The notes below the pieces were generated by a model that had not been told where the DNA came from, made no database searches, and saw only the letters and a list, made by a program, of their open reading frames with translations. The position numbers and the translations under genes were made by a program. From Parahoeflea alexandrii (GTDB lineage Bacteria > Pseudomonadota > Alphaproteobacteria > Rhizobiales > Rhizobiaceae), in NCBI RefSeq assembly GCF_024105735.1, contig NZ_JAAAML010000004.1, positions 496,001 to 560,000 on the forward strand: a stretch of 64,000 bases of DNA, given 5' to 3'. Each line of letters starts with the position of its first letter. Position 1 is the first letter of the stretch. Shown piece by piece: positions 16,564 through 26,355 of this stretch.

Positions 16564-17141
16564 CAACGCTGGATGACCTCACCGTTGGACGTGATGATCA
16601 CCCACTGCCCATCGCGCTTCTCGAGAGTGGCAAGGCGGGAATTGTCCGGCAACACCGAACCGATGCGCACAATGTACATGCCCGACTTGTCCTCGATCAG
16701 CGCACGGCCATTGGCGACATGCAACAATTTGTAGAGGGGCTTGCCGGGAAACGTCCTGTCGGGGTCAACAATGGTCGCCGACGGCGGTCCGCCGTTGCCC
16801 TCTTCGCCAAGATTGGAAACCGTAGCGGTGGTGATCGGATCGAAAGCTGAGGGCTCGGCGCTTCCGTCATTTTCATCCGGTATGGCCAGCGGCGAGACAT
16901 TGACGACGGAACGGCCGCCGGATTCGGGAAGGTCACGGGTTTCGCTGTATCCCATGGGTGCGATGCCGAAGCTTTCCTGGTTGAAGAAGACGTACCATGG
17001 GAAGAATGCCGCAGCGGTTGCCAGCAGAAAGCCGGTGACCGCCACGATCCGATCACCCGAGCGCCTGGCCTTGGGTGCGGGCATCGGAGCCTGATCTTGG
17101 GTCTCGATCGCATCGGTCGCGATCTTGGAAGCTTCGGTCAC
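16563..17141 (-). CDS. Conserved rhizobial flagellar-island protein, single-pass membrane
   Basis: The function is unknown. The 192-residue protein has a cytoplasmic N terminus of about 30 residues, one transmembrane helix (about 32-52, IVAVTGFLLATAAAFFPWYV), a periplasmic Ser/Pro/Asp-rich linker, and a C-terminal folded part (about 130-192) with YKLLHVANGRALIEDKSGMY and VIITSNGEVIQR. That C-terminal pattern resembles type II secretion or pilus accessory domains only loosely. The GTG start overlaps the fliI stop (GTGA) and GGAAAGGA lies upstream. A gene of this kind sits between fliI and flgB in rhizobia, so a role in basal body assembly is likely but not shown. Confidence 0.75.
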   Translation of the reverse strand: MTEASKIATDAIETQDQAPMPAPKARRSGDRIVAVTGFLLATAAAFFPWYVFFNQESFGIAPMGYSETRDLPESGGRSVVNVSPLAIPDENDGSAEPSAFDPITTATVSNLGEEGNGGPPSATIVDPDRTFPGKPLYKLLHVANGRALIEDKSGMYIVRIGSVLPDNSRLATLEKRDGQWVIITSNGEVIQR

Positions 17142-18517
17142 GGTTTCGTCCTTTCCTTGGAGGCCGGCGCCACGGGCAAGCCCGCCGCAGCCTTCATTGC
17201 ATCCGCGAGTTCGGCAAAGGCATCTTCGCTTGGCGGCTGTTCAGGTGTCTGGCGCAGGGTCTCATAGATGACCGGGGTCTGCTTGATCGCCATTTCCAGT
17301 TCGGCATCTGAGCCTGCGCGATAGCCGCCAATCAACCTCAGGTCGCGGGTTTCCTCGAAACGGTGAATGAGGGCCTTGAGCCGCATCACCAGTTTCTCCT
17401 CGTCACCACGCCAGGCCTTTCGCGCCAGACGCGAGATCGAGGTCAGCGGATTGACCGGAGGATAACGGCCTTCGTCGGCGAGTGCGCGATCAAGCACCAG
17501 ATGCCCGTCGAGAATACCACGCGCGGAATCGGCCACCGGGTCGTTGTGGTTGTCGCCATCGACCAGGATCGAGACAATCGCGGTGATCGCGCCCGCCCCT
17601 TCCGGTCCCGGACCGGCACGTTCGAGCAAGCCTGGCAGGGCGGTGAACACAGATGCGGGATAGCCGCGAGCGACCGGCGGTTCACCCGCAGCCATACCGA
17701 TCTCACGCAGCGCATGGGCAAACCGGGTCAGGCTGTCGACAATCAGCAGGACATTCTCGCCAGTATCGCGGAAGTGCTCGGCAATGGCCATTGCCGTCAG
17801 CGGCGCCAGCTTGCGCTGCATCGGGCTTTCATCGCTGGTGGCAACCACGGCGACGGTCTTGGCCATGTTCGGGCCGAGCGTGTCCTCGATGAATTCCCGG
17901 ACCTCGCGGCCGCGCTCGCCAACAAGCGCCACCACCGCGCGATCGAAGTCGGCCGCCTTGGCAAACATCGACAGCAGGGTCGACTTTCCGACACCGGAAC
18001 CGGCAAAAACACCCAACCGCTGGCCCTGGCACATCGGCGTGAAGACATCGACGACGCGAATGCCGGTCTTGAGCGGCTTGTCGACCCTTTGCCGCAGCAT
18101 CGATGCCGGCGCGGCACCGGTGACCGGGCGAGAAGCCGGGCCCTGCGTGAGCGGGCCGAATCCGTCGACGGGCTCGCCAAGCGCGTTGATGGTGCGACCG
18201 CACCAGCTTTGATCCGGCGACAGCCTGAACGGCCCGCGGCGCCAGACCCGTTCGCCGATATTGGCCTGGGATGCACCATCTACCGGACAGGCGATCAATT
18301 CATCCGGTCCAAGACTGACCACCTCGGCCAGCTTGCTGGTGCCGCCATGGCGAAAGGTGAGGAAATCGCCGATTCGGACATGCCGCGACAGGCCGGCGAC
18401 GACGCAGTGGCCGGGGGCCACGGCCGTGACCGTGCCAGATATGTCGTAGGCGCCTTCGGGAGTGGAGAAGGTGCGCACGGTCTCGGCAAGCCTGGCAAGA
18501 GCCGGCCGGCCGCTCAT
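17138..18517 (-). CDS. fliI: Flagellum-specific export ATPase FliI
   Basis: FliI powers delivery of substrates to the export gate. It has 459 residues with an F1-ATPase beta-like fold, Walker A GVFAGSGVGKSTL, Walker B VLLIVDSLTRFAH and the family segment AGEPPVARGYPASVF. The ATG at 18517 is preferred; a TTG at 18547 would add ten residues but has poor ribosome-binding spacing. The gap to flgF is 55 bp. The end overlaps the next gene by four bases. Confidence 0.96.
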   Translation of the reverse strand: MSGRPALARLAETVRTFSTPEGAYDISGTVTAVAPGHCVVAGLSRHVRIGDFLTFRHGGTSKLAEVVSLGPDELIACPVDGASQANIGERVWRRGPFRLSPDQSWCGRTINALGEPVDGFGPLTQGPASRPVTGAAPASMLRQRVDKPLKTGIRVVDVFTPMCQGQRLGVFAGSGVGKSTLLSMFAKAADFDRAVVALVGERGREVREFIEDTLGPNMAKTVAVVATSDESPMQRKLAPLTAMAIAEHFRDTGENVLLIVDSLTRFAHALREIGMAAGEPPVARGYPASVFTALPGLLERAGPGPEGAGAITAIVSILVDGDNHNDPVADSARGILDGHLVLDRALADEGRYPPVNPLTSISRLARKAWRGDEEKLVMRLKALIHRFEETRDLRLIGGYRAGSDAELEMAIKQTPVIYETLRQTPEQPPSEDAFAELADAMKAAAGLPVAPASKERTKP

Positions 18518-18572
18518 GGCGTGCAGGTCTCCGGCAAGGGGCTGCAACCTTTCCCAGTTTCAGGCATCAAGA

Positions 18573-19298
18573 TCATTGCCCGCTGCCAAGGGTTCGGATG
18601 GCTTCCTTGAACACATTCTCGGTGGAGTTGGTCATCGCCGAAATGTTCTCGAATGCACGCGAGATGATGATCAGCTTGCTCATCTCGGACATGGCATTGA
18701 CGTTGGAATTCTCGATATAGCCCTGCAACAGACCGGCGCTTTCCTCATCGAGCACCGGTTCGGGCTGAATGGTGGGGACAATGCCCAGCGGCGCCTTGCG
18801 GGTAAATCCGGCGCTGAAATCGGCCGTGAACAGGCCGATCGCACCGCGGCGGAAGCCATCCTGGGTCAAACCGCCGTCACGGCCGGCCTTGGGCGCCTCT
18901 CCGTCGGGATCGAGCTGGATCGGCGCTTCACCCGGGTCGAGCACCGGGTAGCCATCGATGTTGACCAGCGCGCCGGTATTGGTGAGCGTGAAGCGGCCGT
19001 CGCGGGTCAGCATCTTGCCGGTCGGCGTTTCGATCATGAACCAGGCGTCGCCACGAATGGCGAAGTCGAGCGCGCTGCCGGTCGTCTTCAGGCCGCCATT
19101 CGCGGTGGAAAGGTAGTCCTGACCCTCGTCGACGAAGGACACATCGGTCGATCCGGTGTTGGCCAGGACCTCGTTGAACTTGACCTCGGTCGCCCGGAAG
19201 CCTGTGGTATTGGCGTTGGCGACGTTGTCGGCCAGAGTGGTCAGACGGCGCTCAAGCGCAATCTGGGATGACAATGAAACGTAAAGCGAACCCTGCAT
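18573..19298 (-). CDS. flgF: Flagellar proximal rod protein FlgF
   Basis: FlgF is a rod subunit of the FlgG/FlgE family. The 241-residue product has the N-terminal motif TTLADNVANANTTGFRATEV and a C-terminal helix ISRAFENISAMTNSTENVFK. Start ATG 19298 overlaps the stop of the upstream DUF1217 gene, indicating one transcript. Confidence 0.95.
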   Translation of the reverse strand: MQGSLYVSLSSQIALERRLTTLADNVANANTTGFRATEVKFNEVLANTGSTDVSFVDEGQDYLSTANGGLKTTGSALDFAIRGDAWFMIETPTGKMLTRDGRFTLTNTGALVNIDGYPVLDPGEAPIQLDPDGEAPKAGRDGGLTQDGFRRGAIGLFTADFSAGFTRKAPLGIVPTIQPEPVLDEESAGLLQGYIENSNVNAMSEMSKLIIISRAFENISAMTNSTENVFKEAIRTLGSGQ

Positions 19299-20080
19299 CA
19301 GCGGCCCCCGAGTTTGAGATTGTTGATGGAGAGCATCAGCTCCGGCGTAATGCCGAAACCGGTGGACGAACTCAGCAGCAGGCTCGAACCAGCCGACCCG
19401 AAGGACGGATTGTCCAGCTCCCAGAGAGCCGTGAACCGCTGCATGAAGGTGTTGAGTTTCTCAGGATCCTTGAAATCCTCGATGTCGAGGCGCGATCTGA
19501 GCATGTCGGCCTGCTTGTCGATATCTGACGCCGCGATTTCAGCCGGAATGCCGAGAGCCGTGCGGACCACTTCGTAAAGCGCCGTGTCGGCAAGAATGCC
19601 GTAAACCGAATCCAGTTCCGGCGCGGTCCGTTCGAAGTAAAGCGCCAACCGCACACCAGTGTTATCGACGCCGGCTTCCTCCTCGAGGGTCAGCCGGTGG
19701 TATTTGTCGACCGTTCCCTGCTGCGCCTTGGTGAAGATGGTCGCGGTTTCGCCGTTGCGGGCAAAATTGTAGGTTTCGGCGAATTCCTTGTACTTGGAGT
19801 CGGCAAGCTGGTTGGCGAAGGCGTCATCCTTGTCGACGCCTTCGGTCAGCACCTTGCGCATGAAAGCCTTGGCATAATTCATGTCTTCGAGACCGTGCGC
19901 CTTCATGGCATAGTTGAAGACCCGCGTATCGGCCATGAATTCGTCGATGGATTTAATCTCGGAAATCCGCTTGAGATAATATTCGCTCTCCCGGGCAACC
20001 TGGGGCTGGCTGGCGATCCGCTCGATCGAGCGCGGCAGGTCCCGCGCGATCAGATTGTAGCTGGTGTATGTTGACGTCAC
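19298..20080 (-). CDS. DUF1217 family flagellar-island protein
   Basis: This 260-residue, helix-rich soluble protein belongs to the alphaproteobacterial DUF1217 family, recognised from [20 protein letters not shown] and [20 protein letters not shown]. Its biochemical role is unknown; the family is confined to flagellar loci. The GTG at 20080 is chosen because GGGGGTGA, close to the ideal Shine-Dalgarno, sits six nt upstream; a GTG at 20089 overlaps that site. It is first in the unit with flgF and fliI, divergent from motA. Confidence 0.8.
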   Translation of the reverse strand: MTSTYTSYNLIARDLPRSIERIASQPQVARESEYYLKRISEIKSIDEFMADTRVFNYAMKAHGLEDMNYAKAFMRKVLTEGVDKDDAFANQLADSKYKEFAETYNFARNGETATIFTKAQQGTVDKYHRLTLEEEAGVDNTGVRLALYFERTAPELDSVYGILADTALYEVVRTALGIPAEIAASDIDKQADMLRSRLDIEDFKDPEKLNTFMQRFTALWELDNPSFGSAGSSLLLSSSTGFGITPELMLSINNLKLGGR

Positions 20081-20170
20081 CGGATTCACCCCCGTTGTGC
20101 CTCAGGGCGCGTCGCGCGGATGCAAATCCGGCGCAACCGCTGCAAGCATGTCCCGGATTAGGCCATCTTG

Positions 20171-20235
20171 CTTGTGCGAAGCTGAAGATTGTCAGGAAGC
20201 CATTCATCAAGCAGCCAGATTCAGCTTCACACAAG
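20171..20235. promoter_or_regulatory. Long inverted repeat in the motA / DUF1217 divergent promoter region
   Basis: Arms CTTGTGCGAAGCTGAA (20171-20186) and 20220-20235 are complementary at 15 of 16 positions around a 33-bp spacer. The element fills much of the 205-bp gap between the DUF1217-flgF-fliI unit and motA and ends 50 bp before motA. It is a candidate site for a dimeric regulator controlling both directions, or a leader hairpin. Confidence 0.55.
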
Positions 20236-20285
20236 GCTCAAGCCGTAGTGATTGGTATGCATGTAAATCATTGCGGCGAGGCGTC

Positions 20286-21164
20286 ATGAATATCATTATC
20301 GGGTTTGTCATCACCATTGGCTGCGTGCTTGGTGGATTCATGGCGATGGGCGGACACATCGAGGTGCTCAACCAGCCGTTCGAGCTGGTCATCATCGGCG
20401 GCGCCGCGATTGGCGGCTTCATCATGACCAACCCGGTCAAGACCATCAAGGACACGATCTCGGCCCTGGGTGAAGCCTTCAAGAACAAGGTTCCCAAGGA
20501 ACGCGAGTATCTGGACACCCTGAGCATCCTCTACTCGCTGATGCGTGACCTGCGCACCAAGAGCCGCAACGAGATCGAAGCGCACATCGACAATCCGGAA
20601 GAATCCGAGCTGTTCCAGTCGGCCCCGACGATCCTGAAGAACAAGGAACTGACCTCGTTCATCTGCGATTACGTTCGCCTGATCATTATCGGCAATGCCC
20701 GTCCGCATGAAATCGAAGCGCTGATGGACGAAGAGATCCAGACCATCGCGCAGGATCGGCTGAAATCCTACCATGCGCTGAGCACCATGTCGGATGCCTG
20801 CCCGGCCATCGGCATCATCGCCGCCGTTCTGGGCGTGATCAAAGCCATGGGCGCGATCAACGAATCTCCCGCAGTTCTCGGCGGCCTGATCGGCGCGGCG
20901 CTGGTGGGTACGATGCTTGGAATTTTCCTTTCCTACTGTGTGTTCAGCCCGATTGCGACCAACGTGAAGATCGTCCGGACCAAGCAGAACCGGCTCTACA
21001 CCATCGTCAAGCAGACGCTGCTGGCCTACATGAACGGCTCGGTTCCGCAGGTTGCCCTTGAGCACGGCCGCAAGACCATCTCGTCCTATGAGCGCCCATC
21101 CATTGACGCAGTCGAGCAGGAAATGATGAATCCTGGCGGCGGTGGCGACGCAAAGGCGGCTTGA
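20286..21164 (+). CDS. motA: Flagellar stator protein MotA
   Basis: MotA forms the proton channel and torque-generating part of the stator with MotB. The 292-residue product starts [20 protein letters not shown] and has four transmembrane segments. The cytoplasmic loop carries the charged helix region, and [19 protein letters not shown] marks the third helix. An in-frame extension upstream to 20064 exists but runs through the promoter region and lacks MotA character. It is first in motA-fliM-fliN-fliG-flhB; motB lies far away on the other strand. Confidence 0.96.
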   Translation: MNIIIGFVITIGCVLGGFMAMGGHIEVLNQPFELVIIGGAAIGGFIMTNPVKTIKDTISALGEAFKNKVPKEREYLDTLSILYSLMRDLRTKSRNEIEAHIDNPEESELFQSAPTILKNKELTSFICDYVRLIIIGNARPHEIEALMDEEIQTIAQDRLKSYHALSTMSDACPAIGIIAAVLGVIKAMGAINESPAVLGGLIGAALVGTMLGIFLSYCVFSPIATNVKIVRTKQNRLYTIVKQTLLAYMNGSVPQVALEHGRKTISSYERPSIDAVEQEMMNPGGGGDAKAA

Positions 21165-21168
21165 CCCG

Positions 21169-22122
21169 ATGAGCGCTGCACCACAAAAAGAGCAATCTGC
21201 AGAGCAGCTGGCCTTCGACCCCGACCTGCTGGATCGCATGATCGGCGTCAAGGGCAATGGCGCGGACATCGAGTCCCGAAGCCAGACCCTGCTCAATGCG
21301 CTTGGTCCGGTGCTCTCCTCTGCCTTTCTGACGGCCACCGGGGTGACGATCGACGCCCGTCCCGGCGATATCCATCTGGGCCGCCGCCGCGAGTTGCTCT
21401 CTCAGTTGAGCGGCGACACCGTCTACTGCGAAGCGACCATTGCCAACTGGTCCAACGACATCTGCAGCCTGTGCGGCACGAAACTGATCATCGGCATGGT
21501 GGAATGCCTTCTCGGTGGTTCCGACCCAGACCAGCTCGACATTGCTGCCCGGCCCCTGTCGGGCATCGAACTGGACATGTCCCTGGTGGTTTTCGAGCAG
21601 CTCAATGACAGCCTGCGCAACCTGGTCGCGGCAAAGCCTGACGCGAAGGCGAGAGCAAAAAACCCTCAGCCGGAACATCCCGAGGCGGAAGACGATTCGA
21701 TCGCGGATTTCCATGCAGTCGCCTTGACGCTGGATATCGAATTCGGCGCGGTCGCAGCACCCTTGACACTTATCCTGCCGCAATCCGTGCTGCTCAAGAC
21801 CAAGGTCAACTCGTCCAAGCTCAACAAAAAGGCCGACGGGAACAAGGGCGAATGGGCCGAGCGGCTGAGCGACCGGGTTTCGAAGTCGCAGATCAGCCTT
21901 CAGGCGGCAGTGGCACTGGAATCCCTGGAACTTGGCGAGATAAGCCGTTTGCAGCCCGGCGACCTGATTGCGTTTGCCCATAATGGCGACATCGAGGTCA
22001 CTCTGAGCGCAAACGGACAACCCCTTTACACCTGTGCGCTGGGGCGCGCGGGCACACGTTATATGGTTAAGGTCGAAGGCCAGGCAGGGCCGGACGAAAA
22101 CTGGAAAACCGATTTCAAGTGA
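21169..22122 (+). CDS. fliM: Flagellar switch protein FliM
   Basis: FliM is the middle part of the C ring and receives CheY-P. The 317-residue product has an N-terminal region (AEQLAFDPDLLDRMIG), a CheC-like middle domain and a C-terminal SpoA domain (LQPGDLIAFAHNGDIEVTLS). Conservation with enterobacterial FliM is low, as is usual in rhizobia. The ATG at 21169 lies four bases after the motA stop and is preferred over an in-frame ATG at 21142 within motA. Confidence 0.85.
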   Translation: MSAAPQKEQSAEQLAFDPDLLDRMIGVKGNGADIESRSQTLLNALGPVLSSAFLTATGVTIDARPGDIHLGRRRELLSQLSGDTVYCEATIANWSNDICSLCGTKLIIGMVECLLGGSDPDQLDIAARPLSGIELDMSLVVFEQLNDSLRNLVAAKPDAKARAKNPQPEHPEAEDDSIADFHAVALTLDIEFGAVAAPLTLILPQSVLLKTKVNSSKLNKKADGNKGEWAERLSDRVSKSQISLQAAVALESLELGEISRLQPGDLIAFAHNGDIEVTLSANGQPLYTCALGRAGTRYMVKVEGQAGPDENWKTDFK

Positions 22123-22182
22123 GATGATGGCCAGGAAGCCCCATGGCAGGCTCCGGGCAAGCTTCAGGCGGGATAAAGACAT

Positions 22183-22890
22183 ATGGCTGGTGAAAAAGCA
22201 CTCGATGGCATTGATGATCTGATGGCGCAGGACGACAGCGCGATAGATGAAGCCGTGGGTGATCTTCGCGGCGTATTGAAGAAAGATGCCGGCTCAGAGC
22301 CCGGTCTCACTGAAGAAAGCGTGGATGGTATGGGTGGCGCAGCAGCCTTTGGTTCCGATTTTGGCGCAGACTTCGAGGATGACGCCACAGCCGACGACCC
22401 GTTCAACATCGGTGATTCGGCAGCAGACACTTCCGATTTCGGCGCGGGCCTCGACACGCCTGGCCTGGATGGCGGCGATTTCGCAGGCGGGGCGGATTTC
22501 GGCGGAGACTTCGGCGTCCCGGATCTGGACGGACCTGCAGCCGCAGCAGCCGGCAATGCGCTGGTTCAGGATTTCGGTTCGGCACAGTCTTCCAATCCCG
22601 GCGTCAAGATCGGCGCCAGCGGTTCCACCAACCGCGTCGACCTGGTTCTCGGCATTCCCATAGATGTGCAGATCATTCTCGGTTCGAGCCGGATGGCAGT
22701 CTCCACACTGATGAACCTGTCTGAAGGCGCGACCATCGCGCTGGACCGGAAGATCGGAGAACCTGTGGATATCATGGTGAACGGCAAGCTTATCGGCCGC
22801 GGAGAGATTACAGTTCTCGAAACCGACGACACCAAGTTCGCCGTCAAGATCATCGAAGTGATCGGCGAACCGCAGAAGAAGTCGAACTGA
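22183..22890 (+). CDS. fliN: Flagellar switch protein FliN
   Basis: FliN forms the base of the C ring. The SpoA domain occupies about residues 145-235 ([40 protein letters not shown]). An N-terminal acidic Asp/Gly/Phe-rich extension of about 140 residues makes the protein nearly twice the length of enterobacterial FliN; such extensions are common in alphaproteobacteria. It lies 60 bp after fliM and one base before fliG. Confidence 0.94.
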   Translation: MAGEKALDGIDDLMAQDDSAIDEAVGDLRGVLKKDAGSEPGLTEESVDGMGGAAAFGSDFGADFEDDATADDPFNIGDSAADTSDFGAGLDTPGLDGGDFAGGADFGGDFGVPDLDGPAAAAAGNALVQDFGSAQSSNPGVKIGASGSTNRVDLVLGIPIDVQIILGSSRMAVSTLMNLSEGATIALDRKIGEPVDIMVNGKLIGRGEITVLETDDTKFAVKIIEVIGEPQKKSN

Positions 22891-22891
22891 T

Positions 22892-23938
22892 ATGACAAGC
22901 TATGATGAGTTCAGCCCCGAGAGCACCGAAGTCAGCACAGCGCTGACCCCATCGGAAAAAGCCGCGGCGGTTCTGCTCGCCATGGGAAAGCCGGTTGCCG
23001 GCAAGCTGCTCAAGTTCTTCGAACACGAGGAACTGCAGGAAATCATCCAGAAAGCCCAGAACCTGCGCACCATCAAGCCGCAAGAGCTTGTCGAACTGGT
23101 CAACGAATTCGAGGACCTGTTCAGCGAAGGCACAGGCCTGATGGACAACGCCAAGGCGATGGAAGGCATCCTGGAAGAAGGCCTGACACCCGACGAAGTC
23201 GATGGGCTTCTCGGACGGCGCACCCAGTTCCAGAGCTATGAGACATCTATCTGGGACCGGCTTCAGGATTCCGATCCGGACCGCGTCGGCAAGTTTCTGC
23301 AGAGCGAACATCCGCAGACCGCTGCCTATATCGTGTCGATGCTGCCGACAGCCTTTGCCGGCCGGACGCTGATGAAGCTGCCGGAAAAAGTGCGGGTGGA
23401 CATCGTGCGCCGTGCGGTCGACCTGAAGAACGTCAACCCGCGCGCTGCCGAGATCATCGAGGCCCGGGTCCGGGATCTGGTCGCCACAATCGAGGCGGAA
23501 CGGTCGAGCACCGGTTCGGTCAAGGTGGCCGAGATCATGAACGAGCTGTCCAAGCCGGACGTCGAATCACTGCTCGGCGCGCTTGAAACCGTTTCAAAGA
23601 CCGCCGTGGATAAAGTGCGGCCGCGTATCTTCCTGTTCGACGATATCCTCCTGATGCCGCAGAAGAGCCGCGTAACGCTGTTCAACGACATCTCGGGCGA
23701 TATCATCACCACCGCCTTGCGCGGCGCCGACCAGGCCCTGACCGACTCGATTCTGTCGGCCATCGGTGCACGCCAACGCCGGATGATCGAATCGGATCTG
23801 GCCGCCGGAACCGCCGGCGTCAGCACCCGGGAAATCGCGGTTGCCCGGCGCAGCATCGCCCAGGAAGCGATCAGGCTTGCCGGACTTGACCAGCTGACGC
23901 TGCGTGAGAATCCATCCGCAGACGCCGAAGCCGCTTGA
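22892..23938 (+). CDS. fliG: Flagellar rotor-switch protein FliG
   Basis: FliG is the rotor part that contacts MotA and the MS ring. The 348-residue product has N, middle (SEHPQTAAYIVSMLP, the EHPQ motif) and C-terminal domains; the C domain carries the charged torque helix with IFLFDDILLMPQKSRVTLFN. It lies between fliN and flhB with very short gaps. Confidence 0.97.
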   Translation: MTSYDEFSPESTEVSTALTPSEKAAAVLLAMGKPVAGKLLKFFEHEELQEIIQKAQNLRTIKPQELVELVNEFEDLFSEGTGLMDNAKAMEGILEEGLTPDEVDGLLGRRTQFQSYETSIWDRLQDSDPDRVGKFLQSEHPQTAAYIVSMLPTAFAGRTLMKLPEKVRVDIVRRAVDLKNVNPRAAEIIEARVRDLVATIEAERSSTGSVKVAEIMNELSKPDVESLLGALETVSKTAVDKVRPRIFLFDDILLMPQKSRVTLFNDISGDIITTALRGADQALTDSILSAIGARQRRMIESDLAAGTAGVSTREIAVARRSIAQEAIRLAGLDQLTLRENPSADAEAA

Positions 23939-23950
23939 GCCTGAGCTGAG

Positions 23951-25042
23951 ATGGCTGAAGGCGAAGACAAAGACAGCAAAACAGAAGAACCAACAGAGAA
24001 AAAAATCCGCGACGCGGTGGACAAGGGCAATGTGCCCTTCAGTCGCGAGGTCCCGGTCTTTGCCTCGACGCTCGGCATGCTGGTGTTTCTCGTGTTCTTC
24101 CTGCCCAGCAGTGCGGCCAGGTTCACCGAAACACTGCGCGACCTGTTCGAGCAATCGGATGGCTGGCGGCTGACCACCGGCGGCGACGCGATGGCGCTGT
24201 TCCAGCTGCTGTTCTTCGAGGCCGGCGGCATTCTGCTTCCTGCATTCGCACTGCTGATGGGATTCGGTATCGCCGCATCGGTGCTGCAGAACATGCCCAG
24301 CCCCGTTCTCGACCGGGTTCAGCCGAAGCTGGAGCGGATTTCCATCATCAAGGGTATGGGTCGGATCTACGGCCCCAAGGGCCTGGTGGAATTCGCCAAG
24401 AACATCTTCAAGATCGTGGTGGTCTCGACTGTCGTGGCAGTGGTGATGCGGACGGAGTTCTATCGCTCGCTCGATTTCATGTTCATGGACCCGATCCTGG
24501 TCGCCCCCGACATGGCCCGCATGGCCGGCAAGGTTGTCGTGGTGGTGCTGATCTGCACGGCGACCCTGGCCATCGTAGACATTCTCTGGACCCGCTACAG
24601 CTGGCACCAGGACCTGAAGATGAGCAAGCAGGAGATCAAGGACGAATTGAAGCAGTCGGATGGCGATCCGATCATCAAGGCGCGTCAGCGCTCTCTTGCC
24701 CGCGACCGGGCACGCCGCCGGATGATCGCAGATGTGCCGCGCGCGACCCTGGTCATCGCAAACCCGACCCATTTCGCGGTCGCCCTGCGCTATGTGCGCG
24801 AAGAGGGTGGCGCCCCGATTGTCATAGCCAAGGGCCAGGACCTTATCGCGCTGAAGATCCGTGAAGTTGCCGAAGCGCACGGAATTCCAGTATTCGAAGA
24901 TCCTCCGCTTGCGCGCTCCATTTTTGCGCAAGTCTCGGTCGATAACTTCATCCCGCCGGTGTTCTACAAGGCTGTGGCCGAGTTGGTGCACCGTATCTAT
25001 TCGGCCAAACCAAATTCCACTATTCCAGGCGCGCGCTCATGA
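23951..25042 (+). CDS. flhB: Flagellar export switch protein FlhB
   Basis: FlhB controls export substrate specificity together with FliK. The 363-residue product has four transmembrane helices and a cytoplasmic domain with the self-cleaving motif NPTH ([14 protein letters not shown]), followed by [19 protein letters not shown]. It is 12 bp after fliG and overlaps the next gene by four bases (ATGA). Confidence 0.97.
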   Translation: MAEGEDKDSKTEEPTEKKIRDAVDKGNVPFSREVPVFASTLGMLVFLVFFLPSSAARFTETLRDLFEQSDGWRLTTGGDAMALFQLLFFEAGGILLPAFALLMGFGIAASVLQNMPSPVLDRVQPKLERISIIKGMGRIYGPKGLVEFAKNIFKIVVVSTVVAVVMRTEFYRSLDFMFMDPILVAPDMARMAGKVVVVVLICTATLAIVDILWTRYSWHQDLKMSKQEIKDELKQSDGDPIIKARQRSLARDRARRRMIADVPRATLVIANPTHFAVALRYVREEGGAPIVIAKGQDLIALKIREVAEAHGIPVFEDPPLARSIFAQVSVDNFIPPVFYKAVAELVHRIYSAKPNSTIPGARS

Positions 25043-25491
25043 AACAGCATCCCTTTACCGCCGAGCAGGAAAAAATCATCGCAGACGCGATCTGTACTGT
25101 TGCGAGCGAGCTGCGTCTGATCGACGTGGCTGACCTCATCTCCATGCTTCGCTTCGAACGGCATGGCGACCTTGCCGATCTGGTGGCATCGGCGGCAGAG
25201 ATGTATTTTCTGCCCGGTACGGTGAAGCTCGGCATCGGCGGGGACTATTATCTCGACTGGGGCGGTCAGCCGCGGGTGGTGCTGGATCTCGAGATCCGTC
25301 CCAAGAAAGTGACGATCTATGCGCGGCTGGTGCTTGAGCAGGATTGTGGCGGAATCGAAATCAACCATATCGATTTCGAAGAACCGCTGGACGATCCCGA
25401 CGACAACACGGTCGTTCTTGCCGAAAGCCTGCGCGCCGCGGCCTTCCGTCCCTTCGTCTCGGCGGTGCATGTTTCGCGCCGCTCAGCCTGA
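25039..25491 (+). CDS. Conserved rhizobial protein downstream of flhB
   Basis: A 150-residue soluble protein of unknown function. Helical residues 1-60 ([20 protein letters not shown]) precede a beta-rich part ([20 protein letters not shown]). It has no signal peptide, membrane segment or recognised catalytic motif. The start overlaps flhB by four bases, so it is translated with the motA-flhB operon. A gene of this size is at the same place in Sinorhizobium. It may be a motility accessory factor. Confidence 0.75.
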   Translation: MKQHPFTAEQEKIIADAICTVASELRLIDVADLISMLRFERHGDLADLVASAAEMYFLPGTVKLGIGGDYYLDWGGQPRVVLDLEIRPKKVTIYARLVLEQDCGGIEINHIDFEEPLDDPDDNTVVLAESLRAAAFRPFVSAVHVSRRSA

Positions 25492-25554
25492 GACACTCAC
25501 CGACCGAGCAAGTTCCACACACACCACGATAGCCTGTTGCCTGCTAAGGGCCAT

Positions 25555-25574
25555 CGGTTGGGGATGAGCAACCG
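25555..25574. terminator. Weak possible terminator between convergent genes
   Basis: CGGTTG (25555-25560) and CAACCG (25569-25574) form a 6-bp stem with an 8-nt loop, followed by CTTTCG on the plus strand. It is the only hairpin seen in the 109-bp gap between the converging flhB unit and visR. The T-run is poor. Confidence 0.3.
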
Positions 25575-25600
25575 CTTTCGGCTGCACGCACCGACGCCAG

Positions 25601-26338
25601 TCAGGCGATGACACCGAGCCTGATTGCCTTGGCGATTGCCTGGATTCGATTGACAGCGTTGAGCTTTGTGGTTGCCGAGCCCAGATAGGCGTTGACGGTG
25701 TGAACCGACAGATTGAGCTGTTCGCCGATCGCTTCGCTCTTCATGCCATTGCCAACAAGCTGCAGGCACTCGATTTCCCGATCGTTGAGATTTTCGGTAC
25801 CGACAGACATCCCGAACGCGAGCCGCAACTTTTCGCGCATCACCGTTACGGACTTCCGGTGCATGTCCATCAGCAGATCATTGTTGAGTATGGCACGGGC
25901 ATCGAAGAACACCACAAACCCGTTGCCCATCGTTCCAAGCTGCACCGGAAATGCAAGGTGCAGAGCCGTCCCGTCATCGGTGCGGACAATGGTTGCCGGG
26001 GAGTGTTCGAAGACAACAGCGTCCCGCGGCGCCAGAATCAGCGGACAAGGGGACGAATACAGGTGACCGAGCAGGAACTCGGATCTGTCGCGGATGAAAC
26101 TGTTCACCTGATCCTGCGAACCCGGACTCTGAACCACGCATTCGATCTGTCCCGGCTTCAGCAGTGTGTGGGCCTGGACAGTCAGCAGTGCGAACGCCGT
26201 GCTGCCACACAGACGCTGCATGGACACGAGCTTGGGAAACAGATCCGCAATCGAACCTGCATTTCCCGCCACACCAGCACCCGGGGAGCGTTCCGAGCGC
26301 TCCGGGGCTTGCGCATCTTGATAGGCTCCGAATTCCAT
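25601..26338 (-). CDS. visR: LuxR-family motility regulator VisR
   Basis: VisN and VisR form a heteromeric LuxR-type master activator of flagellar, motility and chemotaxis genes in rhizobia. The 245-residue protein has an N-terminal sensory (autoinducer-binding-like) domain and a C-terminal LuxR helix-turn-helix (NLNDREIECLQLVGNGMKSE, then LNLSVHTVNAYLGSATTKL). It is assigned as VisR because it is the second gene of the pair, as in Sinorhizobium. The gap to visN is 17 bp. Confidence 0.88.
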   Translation of the reverse strand: MEFGAYQDAQAPERSERSPGAGVAGNAGSIADLFPKLVSMQRLCGSTAFALLTVQAHTLLKPGQIECVVQSPGSQDQVNSFIRDRSEFLLGHLYSSPCPLILAPRDAVVFEHSPATIVRTDDGTALHLAFPVQLGTMGNGFVVFFDARAILNNDLLMDMHRKSVTVMREKLRLAFGMSVGTENLNDREIECLQLVGNGMKSEAIGEQLNLSVHTVNAYLGSATTKLNAVNRIQAIAKAIRLGVIA

Positions 26339-26355
26339 AAGGGGCGTTCCTCTGG

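Noticed and set aside
25555-25574. A confident terminator between the flhB unit and visR
   Set aside because: The stem is only 6 bp with a poor T-run, so it is listed only as a weak candidate.
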